A stretch of 49,693 nt of DNA, from NCBI GenBank assembly GCA_016763315.1, contig JAESTZ010000034.1:1-49693 (forward strand), read 5' to 3'. The notes beneath the pieces are model-generated. The model saw nothing but the letters and a program-made list of their open reading frames with translations. It was not told the origin of the DNA and searched no databases. Positions within the stretch are counted from its first letter, which is position 1. Every line of letters begins with the position of its first letter. A program made the translations under genes and the position numbers. Below are positions 26,663-36,667 of the stretch, piece after piece. The DNA is from Robiginitomaculum sp. Lineage in GTDB: Bacteria > Pseudomonadota > Alphaproteobacteria > Caulobacterales > Maricaulaceae.

Positions 26663-27002
26663 TTTATTCCCCTAATACTATACTTTAATATGTTACCACT
26701 TGGTTTGTCGCGCGACGTAAAGGTATCTACTTATGGTAGAAATATTATATTAGGGTATCGTTATATTAGCGTTTGGTAATAAGCAAGAACTTTATTGTTC
26801 TTAAGGATCAGCCCAATTCAAAATGGTAACTTTAGTCTGAATTCACAAGGGCGCAGCACATATAACTATTGAGGAAAAAACAAAATTGAATCCAGAGCTT
26901 AAATATTTACGAAACAATTTATCGACATACGGATAGTTTATAGTCATTGTCGGTAATGGGTTATTACAATAGTTACCTTAATTCGGTGGTAATAAAACTG
27001 GT
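26663..27002. other. 340-bp gene-free divergent gap
   Basis: An AT-rich region between the divergent peroxidase and aminotransferase-like genes. It must hold promoters for both, but no clear -35/-10 pair or palindrome was identified, and no RNA gene was recognised. Confidence 0.4.
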
Positions 27003-28673
27003 ATGGAATTTATGCTTTTTCGACGCAAAAAATCAATACAACAAGAGTCTTCGGATTATTCCTTGGCCAATATTCGCACCAGTATAATTGGCCATGACCA
27101 CGTGCTGCCCGGGCCATTTGGCTCACGTAAAATATTCTATGCTGATTATGTGGCTTCGGGGCGAAGTTTTCAACCGATTGAAGATTCTATCCAACAACAT
27201 GTATTGCCGCTTTATGCCAACACCCACACCGAGGCATCAGCCACTGGGCGACAAACATCAGCATTTCGCGAGCAAGCAAGACAGATTATTTCCAAGGCCA
27301 TAGGTGCAACCGAAGATGACGCTGTATTGTTTTGCGGCTCTGGTTGTACTGGTGCAATTGATAAATTAATCCAAATCCTTGGGCTTAAATTACCAGATGG
27401 GTTGGATAAATATGGTCTTAAAGCAGCTATTGCCCCTGAAAAACGACCAGTGGTATTTATTGGCCCTTATGAGCACCATTCTAATGATGTGCAATGGCGC
27501 GAAACCATTGCTGATGTCATCACCATCGAAGAAACTGCTGATGGATTACTGGACATTGATGATCTTGAGCGACAATTAGATATACACAAAGACCGGCCTC
27601 TACTGATCGGTAGTTTTTCCACCGCTAGCAATGTTACCGGAATAATTACCGATCCAGTTCCGGTGGCAAAACTATTACATCAATACGGAGCTTTGGCGGC
27701 TTTTGATTATGCTGCCGCCGCGCCTTATGTTCCTATCGACATAAACCAGCCAGATAATGCCTATTTTGATGCGATATACATATCACCGCATAAATATCTT
27801 GGTGGCCCAGGTACTCCGGGAATTCTGGTGGTCAAGAAGAAATGGGCGAGTAATAAAACTCCAGTCATTCCCGGTGGCGGAACCGTGTCCTATGTCAGCC
27901 CATGCGCGCAAACATATTTAGACGATATTTGCCACCGCGAAGAAGGCGGAACTCCGGATATTATTGGCTCGATACGTGCTGGCCTTGTGTTTGATCTGAA
28001 ACAGAAAATTGGCGATGACCTTATCGCGGCTGCCGAAGAAAGTCTCGCCAAGCAAGCCCTTAAGCATTGGGTTGAACACCCTAATATCCAGATTCTGGGA
28101 TCCCAAACCGCAAAAAGGCTTCCTATCTTCTCGTTTTTGGTAAAAAGCAATGACAAGTTCCTACACTATAATTTTGTTGTCGCATTGCTTGATGACTTGT
28201 TCGGTATTCAAGCCAGAGGCGGCTGTTCTTGTGCTGGCCCCTATGGGCATCGTTTGTTGGATATTGACCTAGAAACTTCGCAAGAATACGAAAAAATAAT
28301 ATCCACAGGATTAGAAATCTTAAAACCGGGCTGGGTGCGAGTCGGGTTTAATTACTTCAATTCACGGCAAGAGGCAGAGCTATTGATAACAGCGATCGAG
28401 TGGATTGCCTATCACGGTCATTTATTACTGCCTTTATATGATTTTGATTGCTGCACGGGCAGATGGACACACCATTTACGTAAGGGTGAAGCCTTGTCCC
28501 GACTTGATGCTTTGCATTGCCAGAATGAACAAAAAAGAGCCCCAGTGACAATTCAGCAAATGACCAACATAGCTGAGAGTCAAATAAAAATCGCGGCATC
28601 TTTACCTTCAAAACCCAAACCACAATCGCTCCAAGAAACCCCAGAACACCTTTTATGGTTCAGGCAAGACTAA
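27003..28673 (+). CDS. Class V aminotransferase-fold PLP enzyme (cysteine desulfurase-like)
   Basis: A 556-residue PLP enzyme of fold type I. The PLP lysine is K264 in YISPHKYLGGPGTPG, the cofactor-binding Asp is in AFDYAAAAPYVP, and the phosphate/His region is GPYEHHSNDVQWRE. A cysteine-containing loop RGGCSCAGPYGHRLL (405-419) occupies the place of the catalytic cysteine of SufS/CsdA-type desulfurases. It is about 150 residues longer than SufS, with a C-terminal tail containing CC and an ATP-independent unknown segment. There are no suf or isc genes nearby, so a role in Fe-S assembly is not supported; sulfur or selenium release is possible. Start uncertain: ATG 27003 or 27012; no clear ribosome binding site. 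Confidence 0.75.
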   Translation: MEFMLFRRKKSIQQESSDYSLANIRTSIIGHDHVLPGPFGSRKIFYADYVASGRSFQPIEDSIQQHVLPLYANTHTEASATGRQTSAFREQARQIISKAIGATEDDAVLFCGSGCTGAIDKLIQILGLKLPDGLDKYGLKAAIAPEKRPVVFIGPYEHHSNDVQWRETIADVITIEETADGLLDIDDLERQLDIHKDRPLLIGSFSTASNVTGIITDPVPVAKLLHQYGALAAFDYAAAAPYVPIDINQPDNAYFDAIYISPHKYLGGPGTPGILVVKKKWASNKTPVIPGGGTVSYVSPCAQTYLDDICHREEGGTPDIIGSIRAGLVFDLKQKIGDDLIAAAEESLAKQALKHWVEHPNIQILGSQTAKRLPIFSFLVKSNDKFLHYNFVVALLDDLFGIQARGGCSCAGPYGHRLLDIDLETSQEYEKIISTGLEILKPGWVRVGFNYFNSRQEAELLITAIEWIAYHGHLLLPLYDFDCCTGRWTHHLRKGEALSRLDALHCQNEQKRAPVTIQQMTNIAESQIKIAASLPSKPKPQSLQETPEHLLWFRQD

Positions 28674-28690
28674 CACAAAAACATTTCACC

Positions 28691-28736
28691 TTGACAAGTA
28701 CTTTAATATTAAATATATTAGTTTAACATTAAAGTA
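28691..28736 (+). promoter_or_regulatory. Strong promoter with 15-bp-arm operator for the nitroreductase/marR operon
   Basis: TTGACA (28691-28696), 17-base spacer, TATATT (28714-28719). The palindrome TACTTTAATATTAAA (28699-28713) ... TTTAACATTAAAGTA (28722-28736) has one mismatch across 15-bp arms with an 8-base loop, and covers the spacer, the -10 and the start site. A MarR protein is encoded at the end of the operon and is the natural candidate binder. Confidence 0.8.
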
Positions 28737-28747
28737 AAGATCGCGCC

Positions 28748-29899
28748 ATGAAATTATCTCGCCGGAATTTTATCCGCATAGTTGGCAGCAGTGCTATTAT
28801 CCTTGCCCCAACAGCATGCTCATCAAAAACAGATCTGCCGGATCCATTTACGCCGTGGGCAATAGCAGACACACCAATAGAGCCAATTCAATTTGCGCTT
28901 TCACATGCATTACTTGCCCCTAACCCACACAATCGCCAACCATGGTTAGTCGATATTCAAGACCAAACTTCAGCAATTCTTTATGTTGATCCCAAAATGG
29001 ATTTGCCAGAAACGGATCCATTTGATCGTCAAATCACCATAGGGCTGGGCTGCTTTTTAGAAGTGCTGGCAATAGCGGCACAAGAACAAAATTATGAAGC
29101 CAAAATTGACTATTTTCCCGGTGGCTTTGATCAACAAACACTGGACAAACGTCCTATTGCCAAGATCAAATTGTTGAAAAACCCGATAATATCTAGCGAT
29201 ACGCTATATTCACAAATTTTTCACCGTAGAACAAACCGCAAGCCATTTACCAAGCAACAACCAACAACAAAACAGTTAGCTAAAATCACTAAAAGGTACG
29301 CATCAACGAACAGTGTATTTGCCTCCTCTATAGCGCAAATAGAGCAATTAAAAGACCTTACTGTTGCCGCAGCAAATATCGAATTTAAAACTCCTGCAGC
29401 CCACATGGAAAGCGTCGCTTTGATGCGTATTGGCACCGCAGAGATTGCCAACAATCCTGATGGTATATCAATTAACGGGCCAGCAATGGGAATATTGAAA
29501 GCCGTCGGGATTGTTACGCGCAAAACCTTGGCTGATGAAAAATCTACTGCTTTCAAGCAAGGTCTAGAGCAATACACTGATGCTGCAGCAAGTGCCGCGA
29601 ATTTTGTCTGGATATCCACTAATAGCAATACCAGAATTGATCAAATAAAAGCCGGGCGGGCTTATGTTCGACAGAACCTTATCGCTACAAAACTGGGATT
29701 ATCAATGCAGCCTTTGAGTCAAGCTTTGCAAGAATACCCGGAAATGAAGCAATTATTGCTCAAGGTTCATGAAATCACCCAAACCAGTGGACAAAGATTG
29801 CAGATGCTAAGCAGAATCGGTTATGGTACGAAAGAAGCACTTTCGCCACGATTTCCTTTAGCAGCAAAACTGGTTGAACATGAAAACAAGCAACACTGA
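28748..29899 (+). CDS. Nitroreductase-family lipoprotein (Acg-like)
   Basis: A 383-residue protein with a Tat-type N-terminus SRRNFIRIVG and a lipobox-like LAPTACSS (cysteine near residue 20), so it is probably exported and possibly lipid-anchored. The rest resembles the Acg/twin-arginine nitroreductase-like group: LLAPNPHNRQPWLVD (flavin phosphate-binding region) and IFHRRTNRKPF, GLGCFLEVLAIAA. These proteins bind FMN or a flavin-like cofactor; the reaction is mostly unknown. It is under a strong promoter with a palindrome and is followed, with slight overlap, by a MarR gene, suggesting regulated expression in response to a small molecule (inference). Confidence 0.8.
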   Translation: MKLSRRNFIRIVGSSAIILAPTACSSKTDLPDPFTPWAIADTPIEPIQFALSHALLAPNPHNRQPWLVDIQDQTSAILYVDPKMDLPETDPFDRQITIGLGCFLEVLAIAAQEQNYEAKIDYFPGGFDQQTLDKRPIAKIKLLKNPIISSDTLYSQIFHRRTNRKPFTKQQPTTKQLAKITKRYASTNSVFASSIAQIEQLKDLTVAAANIEFKTPAAHMESVALMRIGTAEIANNPDGISINGPAMGILKAVGIVTRKTLADEKSTAFKQGLEQYTDAAASAANFVWISTNSNTRIDQIKAGRAYVRQNLIATKLGLSMQPLSQALQEYPEMKQLLLKVHEITQTSGQRLQMLSRIGYGTKEALSPRFPLAAKLVEHENKQH

Positions 29900-30329
29900 A
29901 TATAATATCTTTCAGGTATTTATCGAGATAGGTATCATTAATCAACTAGTGAAAAATACAGTTGAAAGCTCCTTACCAGGAAAGCTAAGAATGTCGCACT
30001 TTGGGGTAATGAGCCATTTCATTCGTCGTTCTGATGAGCAAAGCCCTAGCCATTTGGCATCAGCGTTTCAAGTCACCAACGCTGCTATGACCAACACTTT
30101 GGGCAAAATGCAAAACTGGGGATATGTAAACATCCGCCGCAACCCTAAAGACAGCAGAGCTAAGTTGGTTAGTTTGAGCGAGAAAGGCATAGAAGCCTAT
30201 AAAATAGCCTTTGAAGCGATAATTCCAGTTATGCAAGAAAAACTCGAGGGTGTTGATATACAAACCGTATTAGCTCTAGAACCCGGATTGCGGGACTTAC
30301 GAATAAAACTGGACGCAAGCCGGGATTAA
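29880..30329 (+). CDS. MarR family transcriptional regulator
   Basis: A 149-residue MarR regulator. The winged helix shows MSHFGVMSHFIRR, SPSHLASAFQVTNAAMTNTLGKMQNWGYVNIRRNPKDSRAKLVSLSEKG (residues about 45-95, with the D-R wing signature DSRAK). The start is ATG 29880, two codons after an alternative TTG, inside the end of the nitroreductase gene, so the two are translationally coupled. It likely represses the operon through the palindrome at 28699-28736. It ends one base from the stop of the convergent sucB gene. Confidence 0.88.
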   Translation: MKTSNTEYNIFQVFIEIGIINQLVKNTVESSLPGKLRMSHFGVMSHFIRRSDEQSPSHLASAFQVTNAAMTNTLGKMQNWGYVNIRRNPKDSRAKLVSLSEKGIEAYKIAFEAIIPVMQEKLEGVDIQTVLALEPGLRDLRIKLDASRD

Positions 30330-30330
30330 A

Positions 30331-31491
30331 TCACAAATCAAACAATAAGCGGTCGGGGTTTTCCAAGCATTCTTTAACCCGGATCAAGAACGTCACTGCG
30401 CCTTTGCCATCAACAACGCGATGATCATAAGAAAGCGCAATATACATCATTGGCCGAATGACAATTTCATCATTCACCACCATTGTGCGTTTTTGAATTG
30501 TGTGCATTCCCAAAATACCAGATTGCGGAGCGTTCAGGATCGGCGTTGACATTAACGAGCCATAAACCCCACCATTAGAGATGGTAAAGGTCGCACCGCT
30601 CATATCAGCCATAGTTAATTTACCGTCTCTGGCCTTGGCGCCCATATTGGCAATGGCTTGTTCAACCCCGCCCATGGATAGTGCATCGCAATCAGTAATT
30701 ACCGGAACCACAAGTCCTTTTTCGGTGCCGACAGCTACGCCAATATCATAATGGTTTTTGAAAATCAGAGTATCCCCGTCAATTTCGGCATTGACCTCTG
30801 GAATGTCTTTTAAGGCCTGCACGCAAGCTTTGACAAAAAACGACATGAAGCCCAATTTGATGCCGTGTTTCTTCACAAACAAATCTTGGTATTTTTTACG
30901 CGCTACCATAATTGCCGTCATATCCACCTCGTTAAAAGTGGTCAAAATAGCCGCAGTATTTTGTGCTTCTTTCAATCTTCTGGCGATGGTTTGGCGCAAA
31001 CGCGACATCTTTACCCGTTCTTGGCGATCAGCAGTAGCAACCGGTGCGCTTGCCGGATTTTTTGCCGCCGCGATAACATCACCCTTGGTAATACGCCCAG
31101 CTTTACCGGTGCCGGTGATAGTCGAAGCATCTGCACCGGTTTGTGCAATTTTACGAGCCGCCGATGGCATGGTTTTAACTTGTTCCGCAGGTTTAGGCGC
31201 AGAGTCAGGCACTAGTGTTGTTACTGGCTTTGCGGCAGGTGCTGCAGCTTTGCCCGAGCCAGCCTCTAAAACTGCAAGCAATGCTCCGATCTCAACTTCG
31301 TCGCCCTCATTAGCTACGATTTTACTCAAGACCCCGTCTTCAGGTGCAGAAACCTCGATGCTTACCTTATCGGTTTCCAATTCGACCAGAATTTGATCTT
31401 TGGTCACTGTATCACCTTCGGATACTGCCCAAGATGCAATAATGGCTTCGGTCACGGATTCGCCCAATACAGGCACTACGATATCGGTCAT
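30331..31491 (-). CDS. sucB: 2-oxoglutarate dehydrogenase E2 (dihydrolipoamide succinyltransferase)
   Basis: A 386-residue E2 core of the 2-oxoglutarate dehydrogenase complex. The N-terminal lipoyl domain carries the lipoylated lysine K42 in [14 protein letters not shown]. The peripheral subunit (E3)-binding domain is around residues 110-145 ([20 protein letters not shown]). The catalytic domain ends in [15 protein letters not shown] with active-site His 357. The lipoyl and E3-binding domains are joined by an Ala/Pro-rich linker shorter than average. ATG overlaps the stop of sucA (ATGA). Last gene of the sucCDAB operon. Confidence 0.97.
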   Translation of the reverse strand: MTDIVVPVLGESVTEAIIASWAVSEGDTVTKDQILVELETDKVSIEVSAPEDGVLSKIVANEGDEVEIGALLAVLEAGSGKAAAPAAKPVTTLVPDSAPKPAEQVKTMPSAARKIAQTGADASTITGTGKAGRITKGDVIAAAKNPASAPVATADRQERVKMSRLRQTIARRLKEAQNTAAILTTFNEVDMTAIMVARKKYQDLFVKKHGIKLGFMSFFVKACVQALKDIPEVNAEIDGDTLIFKNHYDIGVAVGTEKGLVVPVITDCDALSMGGVEQAIANMGAKARDGKLTMADMSGATFTISNGGVYGSLMSTPILNAPQSGILGMHTIQKRTMVVNDEIVIRPMMYIALSYDHRVVDGKGAVTFLIRVKECLENPDRLLFDL

Positions 31492-34391
31492 TTTTTAAGT
31501 TCCTTAGCAAATGCAAGATCAAGAAAAGCTTCTAGTTCAGCCAAATGGAATTTCATAGCGCCAGTTGCTGTCGAAGCTGAAGCTTTGCGGCCAACATACT
31601 GCGCTCTGGTATGTTTTGCGCCAATATTTCGTAATACCCACTCCAGTGACGGTTCAATAAATGACCAAGCCCCCATATTTCTGGGTTCTACTTGGCACCA
31701 GACCATCTCGGCCGATTTAAATCTGGAAAGTTCAGCCCGCAAAGCTTTGGCCGGAACCGGATATAATTGCTCAACCCGCATCAAGTAAACATCATCAAGT
31801 CCACGTTCTTCACGATATTGGAACAGGTCATAATAAACCTTGCCGGAACAGATAACCACTCGGCGAATGTCTTTGTCGGCAACCAGCTTTACTTTCCCAC
31901 GGCGTGATTTTATCTCTGCATCATCCCACAATACTCGATGAAAAGACGAGCGAGAGTTCATATCAGCAAGATCAGAAACACAAGATTTATGCCGCAACAG
32001 TGACTTTGGCGTCATTATAATCAGCGGTTTTCTGAAATTACGGTGAATTTGCCGCCGTAAAATATGAAAATAATTTGCCGGCGTAGTACAATTTGCTACT
32101 TGCATATTATCCTGTGCGCATGATTGCAGGTAACGCTCCATTCGAGCCGATGAATGCTCTGGCCCTTGTCCTTCATAACCATGCGGCAATAGCATTACCA
32201 AGCCAGACATACGCAGCCATTTCCGTTCGCCACTAGACAAGAATTGATCAACTATCATTTGCGCGCCATTGGCAAAGTCACCGAATTGCGCCTCCCACAG
32301 AGTCAAGGTATTGGGTGCGGCCAATGAGTAACCATACTCAAAACCAAGCACCGCTTCTTCGGACAAGAGCGAGTCAATTACTTCGTAAGTCGCTTGGTTC
32401 TCTGAAACATGGTTGAGAAAAGTATAGCGTTTTTCGGTTTGTTGGTCGACTACCCTAGAGTGACGCTGGGAAAATGTGCCCCGGCCACTATCTTGACCAG
32501 ACAGTCGAACACCGTGACCTTCATCAAGCAAACATGCATAAGCGAGGTGTTCTGCTGTTGCCCAGTCAAGTTTTGTTCCGTTCTCGATGGCTTTACGCCG
32601 CGCACCGATCACCCGTTTCAGGGTTTTATGAATATCATAATTTTCCGGCAATTCGGTCATTGCCAAGCCTAAACGCTTCAACCGCTCAATGGAGACACCG
32701 GTTCTACCAGCCCGATCCTCATTTGCCTTGCTTAACCCAGACCATGCGCCGTCCAGCCAGTCAGCCTTATTGTGTTCTTGCTGCTTGCCCGCTTCAAATT
32801 CAGTTTCAAGAAATGCGACAAAATTAGTTCTTAATTTATCCGCCTCTTGTTGAGTAAGAATATTTTCTTTAATCAACTGCTTGGTATAAATTGCCAATGT
32901 AGTTGGCTGAGCCTTGATTTTGCGATACATTATAGGCTGAGTAAATGAAGGGTCATCGCCCTCATTATGACCATACCTGCGATAACAAAACATATCGATG
33001 ATCACATCAATACCAAACTCTTGTCGAAACTCGATAGCGATTTTTGCTGCATGCACCACCGCTTCGGGGTCATCACCATTTACATGAAATATTGGTGGCT
33101 GCACCGCCAAAGAAATATCAGTTGGATATGGCGATGAACGAGAAAACTGCGGCGCTGTAGTAAAACCGATTTGATTATTAACAATAAAATGAATAGTACC
33201 GCCAGTTTGATGCCCTACCAAACCAGACATGGCAAAACACTCTGCAACAATACCTTGGCCGGCAAAAGCGGCATCGCCATGCAATAATAAGGGCAATATA
33301 TGCGAGCGCGGTGTGTATTCATCCTCAGGAGCAGACGGCTCTTGCTTTGCGCGCACTTTTCCCAAAACTACCGGATTTACCGCTTCAAGGTGTGACGGAT
33401 TGGCAGTCAAAGACAAATGCACTGATTTACCATCAAATTCCCGGTCAGAACTGGCACCGAGGTGGTATTTCACATCTCCAGAGGCATAATCATCATCGCC
33501 CCATGTATGGCCGCCGGCAAACTCGTTAAACACTTGCGAATAGGCCTTACCCATTACCGTGGTAAGTACATTCAAGCGGCCACGGTGCGGCATGCCAAGC
33601 ACAATTTGCTCTACGCCCAAATTACCACCGCGTTTGATAATTTGCTCCATTGCCGGAATTAGAGCTTCACCACCATCAAGCCCAAATCGCTTGGTTCCGG
33701 GGTATCGCTTGTGCAAAAACTGCTCAAACGCCTCGACCTCCATTAACTTTGTCCAGATTGCCCGCTTGCCTTCTTTGGTAAAGTTTACACCTTTGCCTGC
33801 GCCCTCAATTCGGTTTTGCAGCCAGCTTTTTTGCTCTGGATTAGCAATATGCATAAATTGAGTTGCAAATGTACCGCAATAAGTTTTGTGCAATAAATCA
33901 ATTATCTTCCGGATTGAGGCGGTTTCTAACCCCAATACTCCATCGAGAAATATTTCTCTATCTAAGTCATTATCACCAAAACCATAACTTACCGGATCCA
34001 GTTCCGGATGCAGGTTTTTCTCAAGAATACCCAAGGGATCAAGATCTGCGGCCAAATGGCCTCGCACCCGATAAGAACGGATCAACATCAAAGCCCGTAA
34101 GCTGTCTTGAGTGGCTTTACGAATTTCATCTACTGAAGCAGATGGTCTTTTTTGTTGCAAACCATTGCTTAAAGTTACTTCATCAGGCCACTCACCACTT
34201 AATGCGGAAATATTGTCATCAGTGATTTTCGGCGGCCAATCATTACGCTTCCAACTAGCGGATTGCGCTGGATCGCCAGCAAAAAACTCTTGCCAATCTT
34301 CGGATACAGAATTTGGATCAGCGGCAAAATCCGCCTGTAACTGCTCTAGAAAATCAGCATTGATACCACTGAGAAATGAGTTATCAGACAT
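31488..34391 (-). CDS. sucA: 2-oxoglutarate dehydrogenase E1
   Basis: A 967-residue thiamine-dependent E1 that decarboxylates 2-oxoglutarate and transfers succinyl to E2. Family features: N-terminal helix [25 protein letters not shown], the TPP/substrate region [12 protein letters not shown], the cofactor segment [19 protein letters not shown], and the C-terminal transketolase-like domain with [20 protein letters not shown] and [20 protein letters not shown]. Length matches the family. AAGGA lies 8 bases before the ATG. It follows sucD by 19 bp and overlaps sucB. Confidence 0.97.
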   Translation of the reverse strand: MSDNSFLSGINADFLEQLQADFAADPNSVSEDWQEFFAGDPAQSASWKRNDWPPKITDDNISALSGEWPDEVTLSNGLQQKRPSASVDEIRKATQDSLRALMLIRSYRVRGHLAADLDPLGILEKNLHPELDPVSYGFGDNDLDREIFLDGVLGLETASIRKIIDLLHKTYCGTFATQFMHIANPEQKSWLQNRIEGAGKGVNFTKEGKRAIWTKLMEVEAFEQFLHKRYPGTKRFGLDGGEALIPAMEQIIKRGGNLGVEQIVLGMPHRGRLNVLTTVMGKAYSQVFNEFAGGHTWGDDDYASGDVKYHLGASSDREFDGKSVHLSLTANPSHLEAVNPVVLGKVRAKQEPSAPEDEYTPRSHILPLLLHGDAAFAGQGIVAECFAMSGLVGHQTGGTIHFIVNNQIGFTTAPQFSRSSPYPTDISLAVQPPIFHVNGDDPEAVVHAAKIAIEFRQEFGIDVIIDMFCYRRYGHNEGDDPSFTQPIMYRKIKAQPTTLAIYTKQLIKENILTQQEADKLRTNFVAFLETEFEAGKQQEHNKADWLDGAWSGLSKANEDRAGRTGVSIERLKRLGLAMTELPENYDIHKTLKRVIGARRKAIENGTKLDWATAEHLAYACLLDEGHGVRLSGQDSGRGTFSQRHSRVVDQQTEKRYTFLNHVSENQATYEVIDSLLSEEAVLGFEYGYSLAAPNTLTLWEAQFGDFANGAQMIVDQFLSSGERKWLRMSGLVMLLPHGYEGQGPEHSSARMERYLQSCAQDNMQVANCTTPANYFHILRRQIHRNFRKPLIIMTPKSLLRHKSCVSDLADMNSRSSFHRVLWDDAEIKSRRGKVKLVADKDIRRVVICSGKVYYDLFQYREERGLDDVYLMRVEQLYPVPAKALRAELSRFKSAEMVWCQVEPRNMGAWSFIEPSLEWVLRNIGAKHTRAQYVGRKASASTATGAMKFHLAELEAFLDLAFAKELKK

Positions 34392-34410
34392 GGAAATATC
34401 CTTTTGCCAT

Positions 34411-35286
34411 TTAACCCTTCAGTACTTCAATAAGGGTTTTACCCAATGCTGCTGGTGACGGAGAAACCGTAATGCCAGCTGATTTTAGGGCTTCAATCTT
34501 GTCTTCTGCACCGCCTTTGCCGCCGGAAACAATTGCTCCGGCATGGCCCATGGTGCGCCCCGGAGGAGCGGTGAGGCCAGCAATAAAACCAACTACTGGC
34601 TTTTTAATTTTAGAATGCCGCAAGAAATCAGCAGCTTCTTCTTCGGCAGTACCGCCGATCTCGCCGATCATTACTATGCTTTTGGTTTCATCATCTGCCA
34701 AAAACAACTCAAGGCAATCGATGAAATTGGTGCCGTTAATTGGATCACCGCCAATACCGATACAAGTACTTTGCCCTAAACCAACAGCAGTAGTTTGCCC
34801 CACTGCCTCATAGGTCAAAGTGCCGGAACGCGAAACTACACCGACAGACCCTCGTTGGTGAATGTGACCTGGCATAATGCCAATTTTACATTCCCCAGGC
34901 GTAATAATACCCGGGCAATTAGGGCCAATAAGACGTGTTTTACTGCCGCTTAACGCCCGCTTGACCTTTATCATATCGGCAACCGGAATACCCTCGGTAA
35001 TACAAACGACAAGCTCAAGTTCTGCGGCAATCGCTTCGCATATTGCATCGGCAGCAAATGGCGGCGGTACATATATTACACTAACCGTGGCGCCGGTTTT
35101 ATCCGCCGCACCAGCAACAGTATTAAATACAGGCAAGCCAATATGCTGTGAGCCACCTTTGCCCGGTGTAACTCCACCAACCATCTGCGTTCCATACGCA
35201 AGAGCTTGCTCGGTATGAAATGTACCGTTCTTACCGGTTAGACCTTGAACTATAATTTTTGTATTTTTATCAACAAGTACAGACAT
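34411..35286 (-). CDS. sucD: Succinyl-CoA synthetase alpha subunit
   Basis: A 291-residue ADP-forming succinyl-CoA ligase alpha subunit. It has the CoA-binding Rossmann start ([15 protein letters not shown]), the motif [20 protein letters not shown], and the phosphohistidine site [21 protein letters not shown], in which His is transiently phosphorylated. A GGGAGG Shine-Dalgarno lies in the end of sucC, whose stop is adjacent to the ATG. Second gene of the operon. Confidence 0.98.
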   Translation of the reverse strand: MSVLVDKNTKIIVQGLTGKNGTFHTEQALAYGTQMVGGVTPGKGGSQHIGLPVFNTVAGAADKTGATVSVIYVPPPFAADAICEAIAAELELVVCITEGIPVADMIKVKRALSGSKTRLIGPNCPGIITPGECKIGIMPGHIHQRGSVGVVSRSGTLTYEAVGQTTAVGLGQSTCIGIGGDPINGTNFIDCLELFLADDETKSIVMIGEIGGTAEEEAADFLRHSKIKKPVVGFIAGLTAPPGRTMGHAGAIVSGGKGGAEDKIEALKSAGITVSPSPAALGKTLIEVLKG

Positions 35287-36456
35287 TTAATTGCCTCCCT
35301 TTACCGCAGCAACAATTTTTTGCGCCGCGTCATCAAGATCATCGGCGCTGATCACATCAAGACCAGAAGTTTCGATAATTTCCTTGCCACGCTTAACATT
35401 TGTACCTTCAAGACGAACCACCAGCGGCACCTGCAAACCAACTTCTTTAACTGCAGCAATTACCCCCTCGGCAATTACATCACAGCGCATAATTCCACCA
35501 AATATATTGACCAATATGCCTTTAACATTGGGGTCAGAAGTGATGATCTTAAACGCTGCAGTTACTTTTTCCTTAGTTGCGCCGCCGCCAACATCCAAAA
35601 AGTTTGCCGGAGACGAGCCATAAAGCTTGATAATGTCCATTGTTGACATCGCCAAGCCAGCTCCATTGACCATACAGCCAATTTCACCATCCAGCGCGAT
35701 ATAAGAAAGATCGTATTTTCCGGCTTCTAACTCTTTGGGGTCTTCTTCGCTTTCGTCACGAAGCGCTTCAATGTCCGGGTGGCGATAAAGCGCGTTATTA
35801 TCAAAGCTGACCTTTGCATCAAGACAAACCAAATCACCAGCACCGGTTAACACCAACGGGTTAATTTCCAGCAGGCTCATATCCTTAGTGACAAAAGCTT
35901 TATACAAAATACCGGCCAATTTACCGGCTTGTTTAGCTGCCGATCCGGATAAGTTTAACGCTCGCGCTAATGCCCGGCCATGATGAGGCATGATACCGGT
36001 GGCCGGATCCACATCAAAGGTATGAATTTTTTCCGGTGTTTCTTCGGCTACAGCCTCTATATCCATACCGCCCTCGGTGGAAACTACAAATGCCACTCGA
36101 GAAGAAGCCCGATCAACCAACATTGATAAGTAAAATTCATCAGCAATATCGGCTCCGGCTTCGATAAATATCCGTCCGACTTTTTTGCCACCCGCTCCGG
36201 TTTGTGGAGTTATCAACTGCATACCCAGTATTTCATTGGCATAGGTTTCAACCTCTTCCAGTGATTTGGCAATTTTAACGCCGCCGCCTTTGCCGCGTCC
36301 GCCAGCATGAATTTGCGCTTTGACCACCCGGATCGGCCCGGGCAATTTTCTTGCCGCCTCCATAGCTTCTTCTACTGTAAAGGCTGGATAACCCTCAACT
36401 AATGGCGCACCAAATTCCCGTAAGACAGCTTTGGCCTGATGTTCGTGGATATTCAT
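35287..36456 (-). CDS. sucC: Succinyl-CoA synthetase beta subunit
   Basis: A 389-residue beta subunit with an ATP-grasp fold: the N-terminal [18 protein letters not shown], the nucleotide loop [14 protein letters not shown], and the C-terminal [21 protein letters not shown] and [14 protein letters not shown]. First gene of sucCDAB. Unlike many alphaproteobacteria, no mdh precedes it; a TPR-like lipoprotein gene lies upstream. AGGGG lies before the ATG. Promoter elements are seen at 36586-36615 (minus strand), and the 5' leader contains an imperfect hairpin. Confidence 0.98.
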   Translation of the reverse strand: MNIHEHQAKAVLREFGAPLVEGYPAFTVEEAMEAARKLPGPIRVVKAQIHAGGRGKGGGVKIAKSLEEVETYANEILGMQLITPQTGAGGKKVGRIFIEAGADIADEFYLSMLVDRASSRVAFVVSTEGGMDIEAVAEETPEKIHTFDVDPATGIMPHHGRALARALNLSGSAAKQAGKLAGILYKAFVTKDMSLLEINPLVLTGAGDLVCLDAKVSFDNNALYRHPDIEALRDESEEDPKELEAGKYDLSYIALDGEIGCMVNGAGLAMSTMDIIKLYGSSPANFLDVGGGATKEKVTAAFKIITSDPNVKGILVNIFGGIMRCDVIAEGVIAAVKEVGLQVPLVVRLEGTNVKRGKEIIETSGLDVISADDLDDAAQKIVAAVKGGN

Positions 36457-36585
36457 GAAAACCCCTGTTTGGTGAAATACAACGCTTTATTCCGTTACAG
36501 CGCCAATCATCAACTACATAGCGCAAAGAAAGGATTAACGAAGCTGTAGGAGAGTTCGTTTAATCGCGCAATGAGCGATTTGATG

Positions 36586-36615
36586 TTATATGCTCATTTT
36601 GAGTATAATTGACAA
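36586..36615 (-). promoter_or_regulatory. Candidate promoter of the sucCDAB operon
   Basis: On the minus strand TTGTCA (36615-36610) and ATATAA (36591-36586) are separated by 18 bases, about 130 bp before the sucC start. The leader between contains an imperfect inverted repeat (ATTAAACGAA ... TTCGTTAAT) that could fold in the mRNA. Confidence 0.5.
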
Positions 36616-36667
36616 GTTCTGTGAATGATCTAGTGCCTATCTGCCAAATTAAACAAGAAATATCGAC

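Noticed and set aside
27003-28673. Calling the PLP enzyme SufS or IscS
   Set aside because: It is much longer, has a different C-terminal tail, and no suf or isc genes lie near it.
32409-32827. Plus-strand ORFs across sucA
   Set aside because: They are frame shadows of a highly conserved gene on the other strand.
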